From Lachnospiraceae bacterium (GTDB lineage Bacteria; Bacillota; Clostridia; Lachnospirales; Lachnospiraceae): a stretch of 64,000 nt of DNA. Below, piece after piece: positions 46,008 to 55,927 of the stretch (positions within the stretch are counted from its first letter, which is position 1; each line of letters starts with the position of its first letter). The stretch spans positions 62,001 through 126,000 of the forward strand of contig JAGATV010000041.1 in the NCBI GenBank assembly GCA_017621075.1. Reading direction: 5' to 3'. The position numbers and the translations under genes are program-made. The notes under the pieces were generated by a model, which was given only the letters and a program-made list of their open reading frames with translations, was not told the origin of the DNA and ran no database searches.

Positions 46008-46445
46008 GATGATGTGACAGTTTAACCGTCACGGACAACTGAATATTGATGTAAGATTGAGAGATGCGGCAAAAGCCGCCCAATGCCAGCGGTATGCTAA
46101 GAGAAAATATCGTCACCGCCACTCTATGCTTTTTGGTACTGTCAGCGAGTGAACGGGTGCAAAACAGTCCCGTCTTTGAATTTCAAAGCCGTTACATAGA
46201 ACATCATTTTGAAGCGAGAGCAATGCTCCCGCAGATTCTTGATGTCTGTGTAGCGGCTTTTTGTTTTGCCCATTATTGCCTTAGTGGGAAGTTTACAAAA
46301 ATAATTTTGCCAAACTCCGAAAAAAGTCAGCAATTAAATATAGGAAGAAAAACTTTTGAAGAAATTTTCAAAAAAGGCATATTTTTGCCCTTCCCGCTGG
46401 CTACTCATTGGAGGGGTATGAAAAGCCGCTTTACTTAACAACTGA
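46008..46445 (+). other. Leader stretch without a supported gene
   Basis: A 125-codon open frame (46064-46438) exists but has no ribosome site, unusual Cys/Phe-rich composition and no recognised domain, so I do not call it coding. A GCGGC-AAAA-GCCGC hairpin lies at its start (46066-46079), and GTGACAGTT stands at 46014-46022. The stretch may be structured RNA or a DNA-level site. Confidence 0.35.
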
Positions 46446-46619
46446 ATGACCGTCCGAATGGGATATGATTTTGCGATAACCGTCATAAATGACGAGAGCG
46501 AAACAACGCCGCTGAAAAAGCAGGGGCAGGCATACAAAAACGACATTCGGGTAGAACGGCAAAAGCTGAGCCAAATTGACACAAAAGTGATGTCACGAAA
46601 GATTATTGAGCCAAAATGA
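46446..46619 (+). CDS. Possible small protein, mobile element
   Basis: 57 codons, MTVRMGYDFAITVINDE onward, ending KIIEPK. The composition is protein-like (charged helix from about 24), but no ribosome site precedes either ATG. It may be a remnant of a longer gene. It ends 32 bases before the next gene. Confidence 0.3.
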   Translation: MTVRMGYDFAITVINDESETTPLKKQGQAYKNDIRVERQKLSQIDTKVMSRKIIEPK

Positions 46620-46651
46620 CATCGCTTTTACCACCACAAAGGAGAAAGGAA

Positions 46652-46981
46652 GTGACAGCTTTGAAAGAGATGACAAAGGGTGAACGGCTTGTGGCGGAAA
46701 TCCTCGGAGAAATGCCGGATAAGAGCAAGCCTATACTGACTGAGAACCACCCTTTTCTTCGGAAAGTATTACGGTTTATGGAAAACCGACGGGAATGGCA
46801 AGGCGCGGCAACCGAACTGCTTGCTGAAATCGGTGACAGTTACACTCCGCCCAATACCGTCACAAAATTACTGCACCGCTTTGATTACGAATATTTCTAC
46901 AAACGGGATATTGTAATTCAGTTTCGCCGCACCAACCGAAAAAGGATTATCCGTTTAACCAACTACGGCTACCGGAAGTGA
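46652..46981 (+). CDS. Small DNA-binding-like protein of the mobile element
   Basis: 109 residues from GTG 46652, preceded by AAAGGAGAAAGGAA. A helical N-terminus (KGERLVAEILGEMPDK) is followed by a possible winged-helix region (WQGAATELLAEIGDSYTPPNTVTKLLHRF) and a basic strand segment (VIQFRRTNRKRIIRLTNYG). Winged helices of this kind occur at the ends of mobile-element primases and replication proteins. No firm family match. The stop codon lies in the first of three 12-bp repeats. Confidence 0.6.
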   Translation: MTALKEMTKGERLVAEILGEMPDKSKPILTENHPFLRKVLRFMENRREWQGAATELLAEIGDSYTPPNTVTKLLHRFDYEYFYKRDIVIQFRRTNRKRIIRLTNYGYRK

Positions 46982-47013
46982 CGGTTATTGTGACAGTTTT
47001 AGTGACAGTTGCA
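46978..47013 (+). repeat. Three tandem 12-bp iteron-like repeats
   Basis: GTGACGGTTATT (46978), GTGACAGTTTTA (46990) and GTGACAGTTGCA (47002), with exact 12-base period and core GTGACRGTT. Another GTGACAGTT is just after the SOS promoter (46014) and one is inside the preceding gene (46833). Likely a binding site for a mobilization or replication protein. Confidence 0.7.
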
Positions 47014-47061
47014 AAGGCCTAAATTAAAGAGATAGGAGTAATTTGCAGGAGAACGGTATTT

Positions 47062-47155
47062 CCCTGTCCACAGGGATAACGAGCATCGGATTTTGATACC
47101 AAAATCCCAATCCGCACCCGAATGGGCGGCGGACTGTTCTCAGGGCATTCTGCCC
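47062..47155 (+). other. Candidate origin of transfer: three hairpins before the mobilization genes
   Basis: CCCTGT-CC-ACAGGG (47062-47075), GGATTTTG-ATAC-CAAAATCC (47088-47107) and GGGCA-TTC-TGCCC (47143-47155) lie in the noncoding space just upstream of the MobC-like and relaxase genes, where oriT sites of mobilizable elements usually are. The nick position cannot be told. Confidence 0.5.
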
Positions 47156-47203
47156 TATAACCCTGATAAAACCACCAAAATTTATGAAAAGGAGATGATA
47201 ATT

Positions 47204-47494
47204 TTGAAAGATAAGAAAGATAAAACGGTCATAACTTTAAGACTGACCGAAGAAGAAAACGAAAAACTGAAAAGGTGTTCTGCCTTGTGCGGACTGTCAC
47301 AAACGGAATTTATCCGTCAGCTTTGCAATGGCAATACGCCGAAGCCTGAGCCACCGAAAGCGTTCTGGGATATGATGAACGCCCTTTATGAACTGCACGC
47401 CGCCTTTGAAAAATGTATCCCGTATTATCCGCAGGCGGCTGATGAGTGCAGGGAAATCGAGCGTCTTATCCTTGATTTGCAGGAGGCGGTGTGA
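47204..47494 (+). CDS. MobC-like relaxosome accessory protein
   Basis: 96 residues from TTG 47204, 8 bases after GGAG; the ATG at 47195 abuts the ribosome site and is less likely. A ribbon-helix-helix domain (TVITLRLTEEENEKLKRCSALCGLSQTEFIRQLC) is followed by a helical tail. Such proteins bind oriT and help the relaxase nick. The stop is 1 base before the relaxase ATG, as expected for a mob operon. Confidence 0.8.
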   Translation: MKDKKDKTVITLRLTEEENEKLKRCSALCGLSQTEFIRQLCNGNTPKPEPPKAFWDMMNALYELHAAFEKCIPYYPQAADECREIERLILDLQEAV

Positions 47495-47495
47495 T

Positions 47496-48857
47496 ATGGC
47501 GGTAACTTCATTATGGCATATTAAAGGAAACCTGAAAGATTTAATCGACTATGTGGAGAATCCCGACAAGACCGTTCCGAAAGGCACGGCGGATTTTTTC
47601 AATGTGTTTTCTTATGTGCAGAATCCTGCGAAAACGGAAAAGGGCGAATATGTTTCCGCCCTTAATTGCTTAAAGCAAACTGCACTTCAACAGATGATAC
47701 TGACAAAAATGCGATACGGCAAAGACGATAAATATATCGCTTGGCACGGGTATCAAAGCTTTCAGGTTGGTGAGGTTTCGCCCGAAACGGCGCACGAAAT
47801 CGGTGTGAAGCTGGCACGGGAAATGTGGGGAGATAAATACCAAATCGTTGTAACCACACACCTTGACAAAGACCATATTCACAATCATTTCGCCTTTAAC
47901 TCCGTATCTTTTCTTGATGGAAAGAAATACAACTATTCCAATACGGAACGGCAAAGACTACGGGACACTTCGGACGCACTGTGCATTGAATACGGATTGT
48001 CGGTAATTAGCAATCCGCACAAAGCGCCGAGCAGACCTGTATGGCTTGACGAAAAGGCAGGCAAGCCTACCCGATACAATGTGTACCGAGAAGATATTTC
48101 CAATGCTATGTATTGCAGTAACAATCTCCGCCTTTTTGAAAAATTCCTTGTAAGAAAAGGCTACGAGGTGGATTTCAGCGGCAAGCATTGGAAAGTAAAA
48201 TTGCCGCAGTATAAAGGCTTTACCCGATTGGATACCCTCAACGAGAAATGGACGCCGGAGTTTATAGAACAGGAAATTAGGCGCACCTACCGCAGCTTCG
48301 GCAGTATTCCTGCAACGGTGATTACGATACCGCCGCAGATGCCGAGAGATTTATACGACGCTTATACACCGTTCAAAAGGACAAGCCATATTTACCGTCT
48401 GTATCTGTATTACTGTTATCAGTTGGGATACCTGCCGAAAGGCACGGACTATAAACCCACAAGTCCGTATCTCAAAGAAGCGGTGCGAAAACTTGACGAA
48501 ATTTCCTATCAAGTCAACTATATGTCCGCCCGAAAGATAAACACCCTTGAGGAGCTTTATACCGACCGGGAGCTGACAGAAAAGGCGCTTGCGACCTTGT
48601 GCGAGCAGAGAGAAAAGCTGAAAAACAAAATCCGCAGAGCGTTGCCGGAGGATAAGGAAACCCTGCGTAAAGACAAGGCGGAACTGACCGAAAAGATAAC
48701 CGTTCTAAGAAAAGAACTCAAATGCAATTACGCCATTGAGGAGCGTTCTATCGGCATACAGGACACCTTGGATATGGTTACGGCAAATGAAATCCGCAAT
48801 AAAGAATTGCGGCAGCAGGAAAAACAGATGAAAAAGAAGGAGGGATATTCACGATGA
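47496..48857 (+). CDS. Relaxase/mobilization nuclease
   Basis: 453 residues from ATG 47496 (AGGAGG 9 bases upstream). The N-terminal domain has the three-histidine metal motif HLDKDHIHNHFAFNSV near residue 125 and an early motif WHIKGNLKDLIDYVENP. The likely catalytic Tyr is in the N-terminal third. The C-terminal 200 residues are helical and highly charged. It nicks oriT and leads single-stranded DNA into a helper conjugation channel. The stop overlaps the next ATG (48854-48857). Confidence 0.9.
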   Translation: MAVTSLWHIKGNLKDLIDYVENPDKTVPKGTADFFNVFSYVQNPAKTEKGEYVSALNCLKQTALQQMILTKMRYGKDDKYIAWHGYQSFQVGEVSPETAHEIGVKLAREMWGDKYQIVVTTHLDKDHIHNHFAFNSVSFLDGKKYNYSNTERQRLRDTSDALCIEYGLSVISNPHKAPSRPVWLDEKAGKPTRYNVYREDISNAMYCSNNLRLFEKFLVRKGYEVDFSGKHWKVKLPQYKGFTRLDTLNEKWTPEFIEQEIRRTYRSFGSIPATVITIPPQMPRDLYDAYTPFKRTSHIYRLYLYYCYQLGYLPKGTDYKPTSPYLKEAVRKLDEISYQVNYMSARKINTLEELYTDRELTEKALATLCEQREKLKNKIRRALPEDKETLRKDKAELTEKITVLRKELKCNYAIEERSIGIQDTLDMVTANEIRNKELRQQEKQMKKKEGYSR

Positions 48858-49123
48858 ACGAGGTAATTTATCTTGACGAGCAAGGCAATGCTTGCAGTGA
48901 AAACGATGAACTTTATACCGTCATTGACGATATAACCGCAAGGCTGATGAAGATGAGCAAAGAGGAACGAATTGATTGGTTTCGCAGGACGCAGCACCCA
49001 CACCCAATCAACTTTGATACCGAGATTAACGGCACGGTTTACTCGGTCAGCGCTCATTTTAACAATGCAGCAAATGAAAGTCTGCTGGAAAAAGCAGAAC
49101 GAATTATTTTGAAAAAGATGTAA
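48854..49123 (+). CDS. TnpW-like transposon protein
   Basis: 89 residues, coupled to the relaxase gene by an ATGA overlap. The second half, FDTEINGTVYSVSAHFNNAANESLLEKAERII, resembles TnpW, a small beta-hairpin and helix protein found next to relaxase and serine-recombinase genes in Tn4451-like elements. The first half (DEQGNACSENDELYTVIDDIT) is an extra domain. Function unknown. Confidence 0.6.
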   Translation: MNEVIYLDEQGNACSENDELYTVIDDITARLMKMSKEERIDWFRRTQHPHPINFDTEINGTVYSVSAHFNNAANESLLEKAERIILKKM

Positions 49124-49164
49124 CAAATTTCAGAACACCGCTTTAAAGTGTTGAAGTTTAACGG

Positions 49165-50906
<1,742 letters not shown>

Positions 50907-50960
50907 CCCGAAGGCTACGCCGTATGAAAACGATAATATTAAGTTAAGATACAGAGCCGC

Positions 50961-50994
50961 CTTGGGGCACCTTCCTTATGGAGGGTGCCCCAAG
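50961..50994 (+). terminator. Hairpin after the recombinase gene
   Basis: CTTGGGGCACCTTCC and GGAGGGTGCCCCAAG form a 15-bp stem with one G-T pair and a TTAT loop. It marks the right side of the element or the start of the pyrB leader. Confidence 0.7.
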
Positions 50995-51034
50995 GGTATC
51001 CTTTCCCTTCGGCATTTTTATGAACGGACCGTGG

Positions 51035-51088
51035 CTGCACGTCCTCCACGCACTCCGCCAGTATTCATAAATCCAATCCGACGTGCAG
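51035..51088 (+). promoter_or_regulatory. Inverted repeat in the pyrB leader
   Basis: CTGCACGTC (51035-51043) and GACGTGCAG (51080-51088), a perfect 9-bp stem around 36 bases, ending just before the pyrB ribosome site (GAGGAATCC). An open frame of 16 codons (51020-51070) covers the first arm but lacks a ribosome site. Confidence 0.45.
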
Positions 51089-51101
51089 AAATGAGGAATC
51101 C

Positions 51102-52016
51102 ATGCGACACTTAATGAGCCCCCTAGATTTCAGCCCCGAAGAACTAAACCAGCTCTTCGACCTGGCGAATGACATTGAAAAAAATCCCGGGAAATATGCC
51201 CATGCCTGCGATGGGAAGATCCTGGCCACCTGTTTCTATGAGCCCAGCACCAGGACCCGCCTGAGCTTTGAATCCGCCATGACCAGACTGGGCGGCAGAG
51301 TCATCGGCTTTTCCGATGCCAATTCTTCCTCCGCCGCCAAAGGCGAAAGCGTATCCGACACCATCCGCGTCATCTCCTGCTACGCCGATATCTGTGCCAT
51401 GCGCCATCCCAAGGAAGGCGCACCTATGGTAGCCGCAGAGAAATCCGGCATTCCCGTGATCAACGCAGGTGACGGCGGTCATCAGCATCCCACCCAGACC
51501 CTGACGGATCTTCTTACCATCCGCAGTCTGAAGGGGCGCCTGGGGCAGTTTACCATCGGCCTGTGCGGCGACTTGAAATTCGGCCGCACCGTACACTCCC
51601 TGATCCATGCACTGGTGCGCTATCATGACATCCGTTTCATCTTCATATCCCCCGAAGAGCTCCGGGTACCCGATTATATCACGGATATGCTCAAAGAAAA
51701 GAATATTCCTTACGAGGAGGTTATCCGTCTGGAAGACGTGATGCCCCAACTGGATCTGCTCTACATGACCCGGGTACAGAAAGAACGTTTCTTCAACGAA
51801 GAAGACTATGTCCGTCTGAAAGATTTCTATATCTTAAACGAAAGCAAAATGGAACTGGCCAGGGACGATATGCTGGTGCTCCATCCTCTGCCCCGCGTAA
51901 ACGAGATTGCCGTGGAAGTGGACAAGGACCCCAGGGCCGCCTATTTCAAGCAGGCACAGTACGGTGTCTATGTCAGAATGGCTCTGATCCTCACCCTGCT
52001 TGAGATCCATATCTGA
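51102..52016 (+). CDS. pyrB: Aspartate carbamoyltransferase, catalytic subunit
   Basis: 304 residues. The carbamoyl-phosphate motif STRTRLSFE, the 80s loop region SSAAKGES and [14 protein letters not shown] are present. It joins carbamoyl phosphate and aspartate in pyrimidine synthesis. A regulatory subunit gene follows, so the allosteric PyrB-PyrI type is expected. RBS GAGGAATCC. The mobile element lies directly upstream and no clear promoter was found between, so expression may depend on read-through or an unrecognised promoter. Confidence 0.97.
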   Translation: MRHLMSPLDFSPEELNQLFDLANDIEKNPGKYAHACDGKILATCFYEPSTRTRLSFESAMTRLGGRVIGFSDANSSSAAKGESVSDTIRVISCYADICAMRHPKEGAPMVAAEKSGIPVINAGDGGHQHPTQTLTDLLTIRSLKGRLGQFTIGLCGDLKFGRTVHSLIHALVRYHDIRFIFISPEELRVPDYITDMLKEKNIPYEEVIRLEDVMPQLDLLYMTRVQKERFFNEEDYVRLKDFYILNESKMELARDDMLVLHPLPRVNEIAVEVDKDPRAAYFKQAQYGVYVRMALILTLLEIHI

Positions 52017-52077
52017 CACCACAGGAGAAGCGCTTCCGCCGATTTCAAAACCATATTTATCAGAAAGGACGCACATT

Positions 52078-52512
52078 ATGTTAAATGTAGGAAAGATTGA
52101 AGAAGGTTTTGTACTGGATCATATCAAAGCAGGCAAAAGCCTTTCCCTCTACGAACACCTTCAGTTAGATAAATTAGACTGTACCGTAGCTATCATCAAG
52201 AATGCACGCAGCAACAAGATGGGAAAGAAAGATATCCTGAAAGTAGAATGTGATATCAACGCCCTGGATCTGGATGTCCTGGCCTTCATCGACCACAATA
52301 TCACCGTGAATGTCATCAAGAACGGCGAGATCGTGGAAAAGAAAGACCTTGTCCTCCCCAGGCAGATCAAAAACGTGATCAAGTGCCACAATCCCCGCTG
52401 CATCACCTCCATCGAACAGGGACTCCCCAATATCTTCGTCCTGGCCGATGAAGAAAAAGAAATTTACCGCTGCAAGTACTGTGAAGAGAAATACAGTGAA
52501 AATTCCCTGTAG
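52078..52512 (+). CDS. pyrI: Aspartate carbamoyltransferase, regulatory subunit
   Basis: 144 residues from ATG 52078 (AAAGGAC). The N-terminal nucleotide-binding domain (EEGFVLDHIKAGKSLSLYEHL) is followed by a zinc domain with four Cys in CHNPRC and CKYC. It binds CTP/ATP and controls PyrB. It begins 61 bases after pyrB and is co-transcribed. Confidence 0.96.
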   Translation: MLNVGKIEEGFVLDHIKAGKSLSLYEHLQLDKLDCTVAIIKNARSNKMGKKDILKVECDINALDLDVLAFIDHNITVNVIKNGEIVEKKDLVLPRQIKNVIKCHNPRCITSIEQGLPNIFVLADEEKEIYRCKYCEEKYSENSL

Positions 52513-52513
52513 C

Positions 52514-53377
52514 TCACGCGAGTCTCTTCCTAAGCTTCCAAACCAGCAGACCCGCTCCCAGCGCCACCAGTGTGAGGAATCCGTAAATCAGTAAATACGC
52601 TGTATCCGTGCTGATAGGCTCTCCCAAATACCCTGCGGCCCTGCCATTGATCATAGGTACCACAAAATCCACTGTCGTATGCAGTGTCAGACAGATCAGG
52701 ACACCCAAAAGATCCTTACCCTTCCACACAAAATAGCACACCAAGAGACTAAGTGCCAACTGGAACACCATGGTTAAAAGGCGCTCATAGCCCGCCAGAT
52801 AAAAGATCCCCGGTCCTGTGGTAAGGAAAGTTTCTTTCAGTGCGACCAAGGAACTGACATCCACATTCATGGCACGGGTCTGCTCTACCATCAGGTCATA
52901 TGAGCCTGTGTTGATCATGATAATATAGATTAGATTGTTGATATAGGTGACACCCACGATCATCATCGCCTCGATACCGCCATGGCCCAGGCCTGCTGCC
53001 ACCCCCTTTTCAAAACACTGCTTCTTTTTCAGGATGCGGGCCACGATATATCTTCCGGCCACCTCAAACAGCCCGGCCGTAAAAGCCATGATCAGACAAT
53101 ACCAGACATATTGCTCCTTTGCAAAGGCCATAAAAGCAGTACTTAAGGAAAGAGCACTCAGTATGGGGGTCCGTATCATGATCTGAAACACGAAAAAGCC
53201 TGCCGCTCCCAGAAACCACGCGGCCACCACGCCTTTCCCTCTATTCTTTACACAGAAAACGATACACACAATGACCGGCAGGATCAGACTTACAAACAGC
53301 GTCACACATACCGCTGCGATCACAGGCATCCCTACCATAGCTGTACTTTCCGTCACCACTTCCATCATCATTTTCAT
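52514..53377 (-). CDS. YhfC-family intramembrane glutamic endopeptidase-like protein
   Basis: 287 residues if started at the ATG 53377 (AAAGGA upstream); ATG 53371 and ATG 53419 are alternatives, the last overlapping the upstream gene. About seven or eight membrane helices. Conserved polar residues sit in helices: AGLFEVAGRY (E-x3-R), GLGHGGIEAMM and LHTTVDF, the YhfC/PrsW-like pattern. Probable membrane protease of unknown target. Tail-to-tail with pyrI, one base apart. Confidence 0.75.
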   Translation of the reverse strand: MKMMMEVVTESTAMVGMPVIAAVCVTLFVSLILPVIVCIVFCVKNRGKGVVAAWFLGAAGFFVFQIMIRTPILSALSLSTAFMAFAKEQYVWYCLIMAFTAGLFEVAGRYIVARILKKKQCFEKGVAAGLGHGGIEAMMIVGVTYINNLIYIIMINTGSYDLMVEQTRAMNVDVSSLVALKETFLTTGPGIFYLAGYERLLTMVFQLALSLLVCYFVWKGKDLLGVLICLTLHTTVDFVVPMINGRAAGYLGEPISTDTAYLLIYGFLTLVALGAGLLVWKLRKRLA

Positions 53378-53406
53378 CCATCCTTTATCATCCGTCGCAA
53401 ACAACT

Positions 53407-54006
53407 CTACCGGTTCCATACTCCGCTGTTTTCCAACAATCTTTTTGCGTCCTCTTCCTCAAAGACAAACAGCTCGGCCAATTTCAGATTCTGCTCCTTG
53501 TGGATTAACTGATAGAGCCGTAAAGTCTGGGCCTTAGTCAGTTCCAGCCGGGTCTTTACAGCGTCCCCGGGCCTTACAAGATCTTCTTGTTTCTCCACAT
53601 AGCTTCCGTAATAATTCTCTAAATAACTCTGGGCCAGTGTAAACTCCGAAAAAGACTCCTGTCCTTTTGTGCCATAGCCGCCTGCTTCGAAAAAAGAAGC
53701 GGGAAGCTCCTGAGAGAGGATATGATAGGCATGTGCCAGTTCCATCTCCCAACACTCCAGGTAAATAAGGTCAAACCGCGCCATACATTCCTGTGGCACG
53801 CTACCCTCCAGCTTTTGAAAATAACTGTCAATGGGGTTCTGATTCTCGCACTCGGAGGTCACTTTCACAGAAGCTGCAGGCTCCACCATTCTGTAAGCAA
53901 TGTTTCCATTATTATACTCCATCAACAGGAATGCCGCAAGAGCCAGTATCAGCACTGACTTTATCCTTCCCCCGAGCTGTTCCTCCCATTCCTCCAGCCA
54001 AGCCAT
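53407..54006 (-). CDS. Membrane-anchored protein of unknown function
   Basis: 199 residues from ATG 54006, which follows GGGAGG by 7 bases. One membrane helix (about 15-31), then an extracytoplasmic helical domain. The region QECMARFDLIYLECWEMELAHAYHIL has the two-Cys, helix-rich look of LprI/DUF1311-type proteins, but the match is weak. It is followed by the YhfC-like gene on the same strand, so a functional link to membrane proteolysis is possible. Confidence 0.6.
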   Translation of the reverse strand: MAWLEEWEEQLGGRIKSVLILALAAFLLMEYNNGNIAYRMVEPAASVKVTSECENQNPIDSYFQKLEGSVPQECMARFDLIYLECWEMELAHAYHILSQELPASFFEAGGYGTKGQESFSEFTLAQSYLENYYGSYVEKQEDLVRPGDAVKTRLELTKAQTLRLYQLIHKEQNLKLAELFVFEEEDAKRLLENSGVWNR

Positions 54007-54087
54007 TTCTTTGCCTCCCATAGAATTTGTCCATGTTCTATCCTATGCAAAAAAGGCCGCAATATGCCACTGCGACCCTTGCCATTT

Positions 54088-54846
54088 TTACTTATCAGTA
54101 CCTAATGATTCTCTCATGTCTGAAAAATCCACAACAACTTCCAATATATCATTATATGCATCGCCCGCGACAACGCATTCTCCTGTCCTTTGACTTTGAA
54201 TCGTCATTGTCAGTTCCGGTTTATAAAAGGGCATGTCTTCCACAATATGTTTTACGTCGTCCGGGTTGGGCAAAGAGAATATGATCTTATTACCGCTTTG
54301 AGATAATGCTGTTTGATCAAAAAATCTTGGACGTTGCGTTATAAAGCATAATGATATACCATACTTTCTTCCTTCTCTGGCCAATCTAACGATAATCTCC
54401 TTGCTCAAAGCATTTTTAACACTCGGAACATAATTGTGAGCCTCTTCTATCACAACAATTTGCTTTTTTCTATTTTCCTCCTTTGTTCTCTTGCAACGCT
54501 GCAATAACCTATATAAGTAGTAATTCAAAATACACTCTTGTTCTAATTGCGTGTATTCTCCCATTTCAAATATTTGGGATGACTTGGGCAATTTCAACAT
54601 CTTTTGATCGTTAGAAAACTTCAAATGTTGAATATTCTTCAGCTTCCCTATCAACGAATTCGCATACGCTGGCAATTCTATTTCCTGTTCACTTTTCTCC
54701 CCAAAATCAAATACCAATACTATTATGGGTAATCTGCATATATCTATATTATCAACCATGGTATTAGCATCTCCGCTTTGTGCTGAAAATATCCTGTGCA
54801 TATACATCCAGCCGGATGTGAGGCTATTATAATATACGTCATACAA
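54088..54846 (-). pseudogene. HerA-like ATPase, C-terminal fragment
   Basis: The open frame keeps the Walker B region (IVVIEEAHNYVP), the arginine-rich segment VRLAREGRKYGISLCFITQRP and the ALSQSGNKIIFSL motif of HerA/FtsK-like hexameric DNA translocases. The Walker A and the HAS-barrel are missing: upstream of 54846 the frame enters AT-rich sequence with no matching continuation. HerA works with NurA or with Sir2/DUF4297 partners in repair and defence. No partner is present. This is likely a remnant of a lost defence or mobile cassette; base composition is lower in GC than neighbours. Confidence 0.65.
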
Positions 54847-55026
54847 AGCACACCATAATTATTTTATTGTTTATTCTGTTCATGGCACCAGGCAGACTGT
54901 TGCCATAGTGCCCCAATCACTTTCTTCTCACAATAAAATACATTTTCCTTGACACCTTCCCCAAAACAGTCCACAATATAATAGCAAGTCATATTATGCC
55001 AACAAAATTGATACAGGGAACAAACT

Positions 55027-55317
55027 ATGAAAAAAGACAACCTTTCGAAAAACAGCCGGAAAAGCACAAAAAAAATGACCTCCAGGCAAGTGGTGGCCAT
55101 TATCGGTATCATATTACTGGTAGCGCTCTACCTTGTCACTCTGGTGGTGGCATTTGTGGATACTTCCGCATCTGGCAAATTATTTGCCCTGTGCCTGTTC
55201 GCTACCATCGCCATTCCCATCCTGATCTGGATCTACACCTGGATGTATGGCAAATTATCCGGCAGACATACCTTTGCGGATTTCGAGGTTGAAACCGATT
55301 CCTCCAAGGACGAATAG
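55027..55317 (+). CDS. Small two-helix membrane protein
   Basis: 96 residues. A basic N-terminus (KKDNLSKNSRKSTKKM) precedes two membrane helices (about 21-44 and 51-72) and an acidic tail (EVETDSSKDE). No family recognised; clostridial genomes often carry such proteins. Weak ribosome site GGAAC. Tail-to-tail with the HAD phosphatase gene, 4 bases apart. Confidence 0.6.
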   Translation: MKKDNLSKNSRKSTKKMTSRQVVAIIGIILLVALYLVTLVVAFVDTSASGKLFALCLFATIAIPILIWIYTWMYGKLSGRHTFADFEVETDSSKDE

Positions 55318-55321
55318 CGCT

Positions 55322-55927
55322 TTAAGTGCGAACTCCCAATTTCCGCAGATCTGCTTCTGCCTGTTCCTTGGTCACGAACCGGATCCCATAAATCCCTTGT
55401 GCCACGGCAGCATCCACATTTTTTTGTGTATCATCCAAAAATACGCACTCCTGCGGCACCAGCTCGAACCGTTTTAACAAAAGCTTGTAGATAGCCGGGT
55501 CAGGCTTGATGACCTTGTCCTGATAGGACAGGATTCCACCGTCCATGTAGGGCAGAAAAGCCAGCGCATCATCACATTCTCTGTAAGCCTTCAGGGAAAA
55601 ATTGGACAGGTACAGCACCCTGTAGCCCGCTTTTTTTAACTGCTGTACCCAAGGGATGGCATAATCCCTGAGTGTCACCATGCCGTGAATATCATCATAA
55701 GCCTCATGCAATTCCTTTTCAATCTCAGGATCATTTTCCACGAACGCCTGCATCAGTTTCTCATCCGGCCAGTCTCCCCTGTCAAATTCATTCCACAGAG
55801 GACTTTCCACAGATGCCTTGGCAATCCGGTCTATCATGGTCTCGTCAAACCCTTTATCCTCCAGAAACCCTTTCCATCTGAAATCTGTAAGCACATTTCC
55901 AATATCAAAAATGATATTTTTGATCAT
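55322..55927 (-). CDS. HAD-family phosphatase (YihX-like)
   Basis: 201 residues. Motif I FDIGNVLTDF has Gly-Asn in place of the second Asp region, as in alpha-glucose-1-phosphatase YihX and epoxide-hydrolase-N-like HADs. Motif II is LYLSNFS; motif III K ... IKPDPAIY; motif IV VFLDDTQKNVDAA. A helical cap lies at about 17-90. Substrate probably a sugar phosphate. The ATG overlaps the LysR stop (ATGA, 55924-55927). Confidence 0.88.
   Translation of the reverse strand: MIKNIIFDIGNVLTDFRWKGFLEDKGFDETMIDRIAKASVESPLWNEFDRGDWPDEKLMQAFVENDPEIEKELHEAYDDIHGMVTLRDYAIPWVQQLKKAGYRVLYLSNFSLKAYRECDDALAFLPYMDGGILSYQDKVIKPDPAIYKLLLKRFELVPQECVFLDDTQKNVDAAVAQGIYGIRFVTKEQAEADLRKLGVRT

Noticed and set aside
46064..46438. 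125-codon frame in the mobile element as a gene
   Set aside because: No ribosome site, odd Cys/Phe composition and no recognised domain; kept only as part of a noncoding leader.
54864..55112. Minus-strand frame upstream of the HerA fragment as its lost N-terminus
   Set aside because: No Walker A or HAS-barrel motif, different frame, and it overlaps the opposite-strand small membrane gene.
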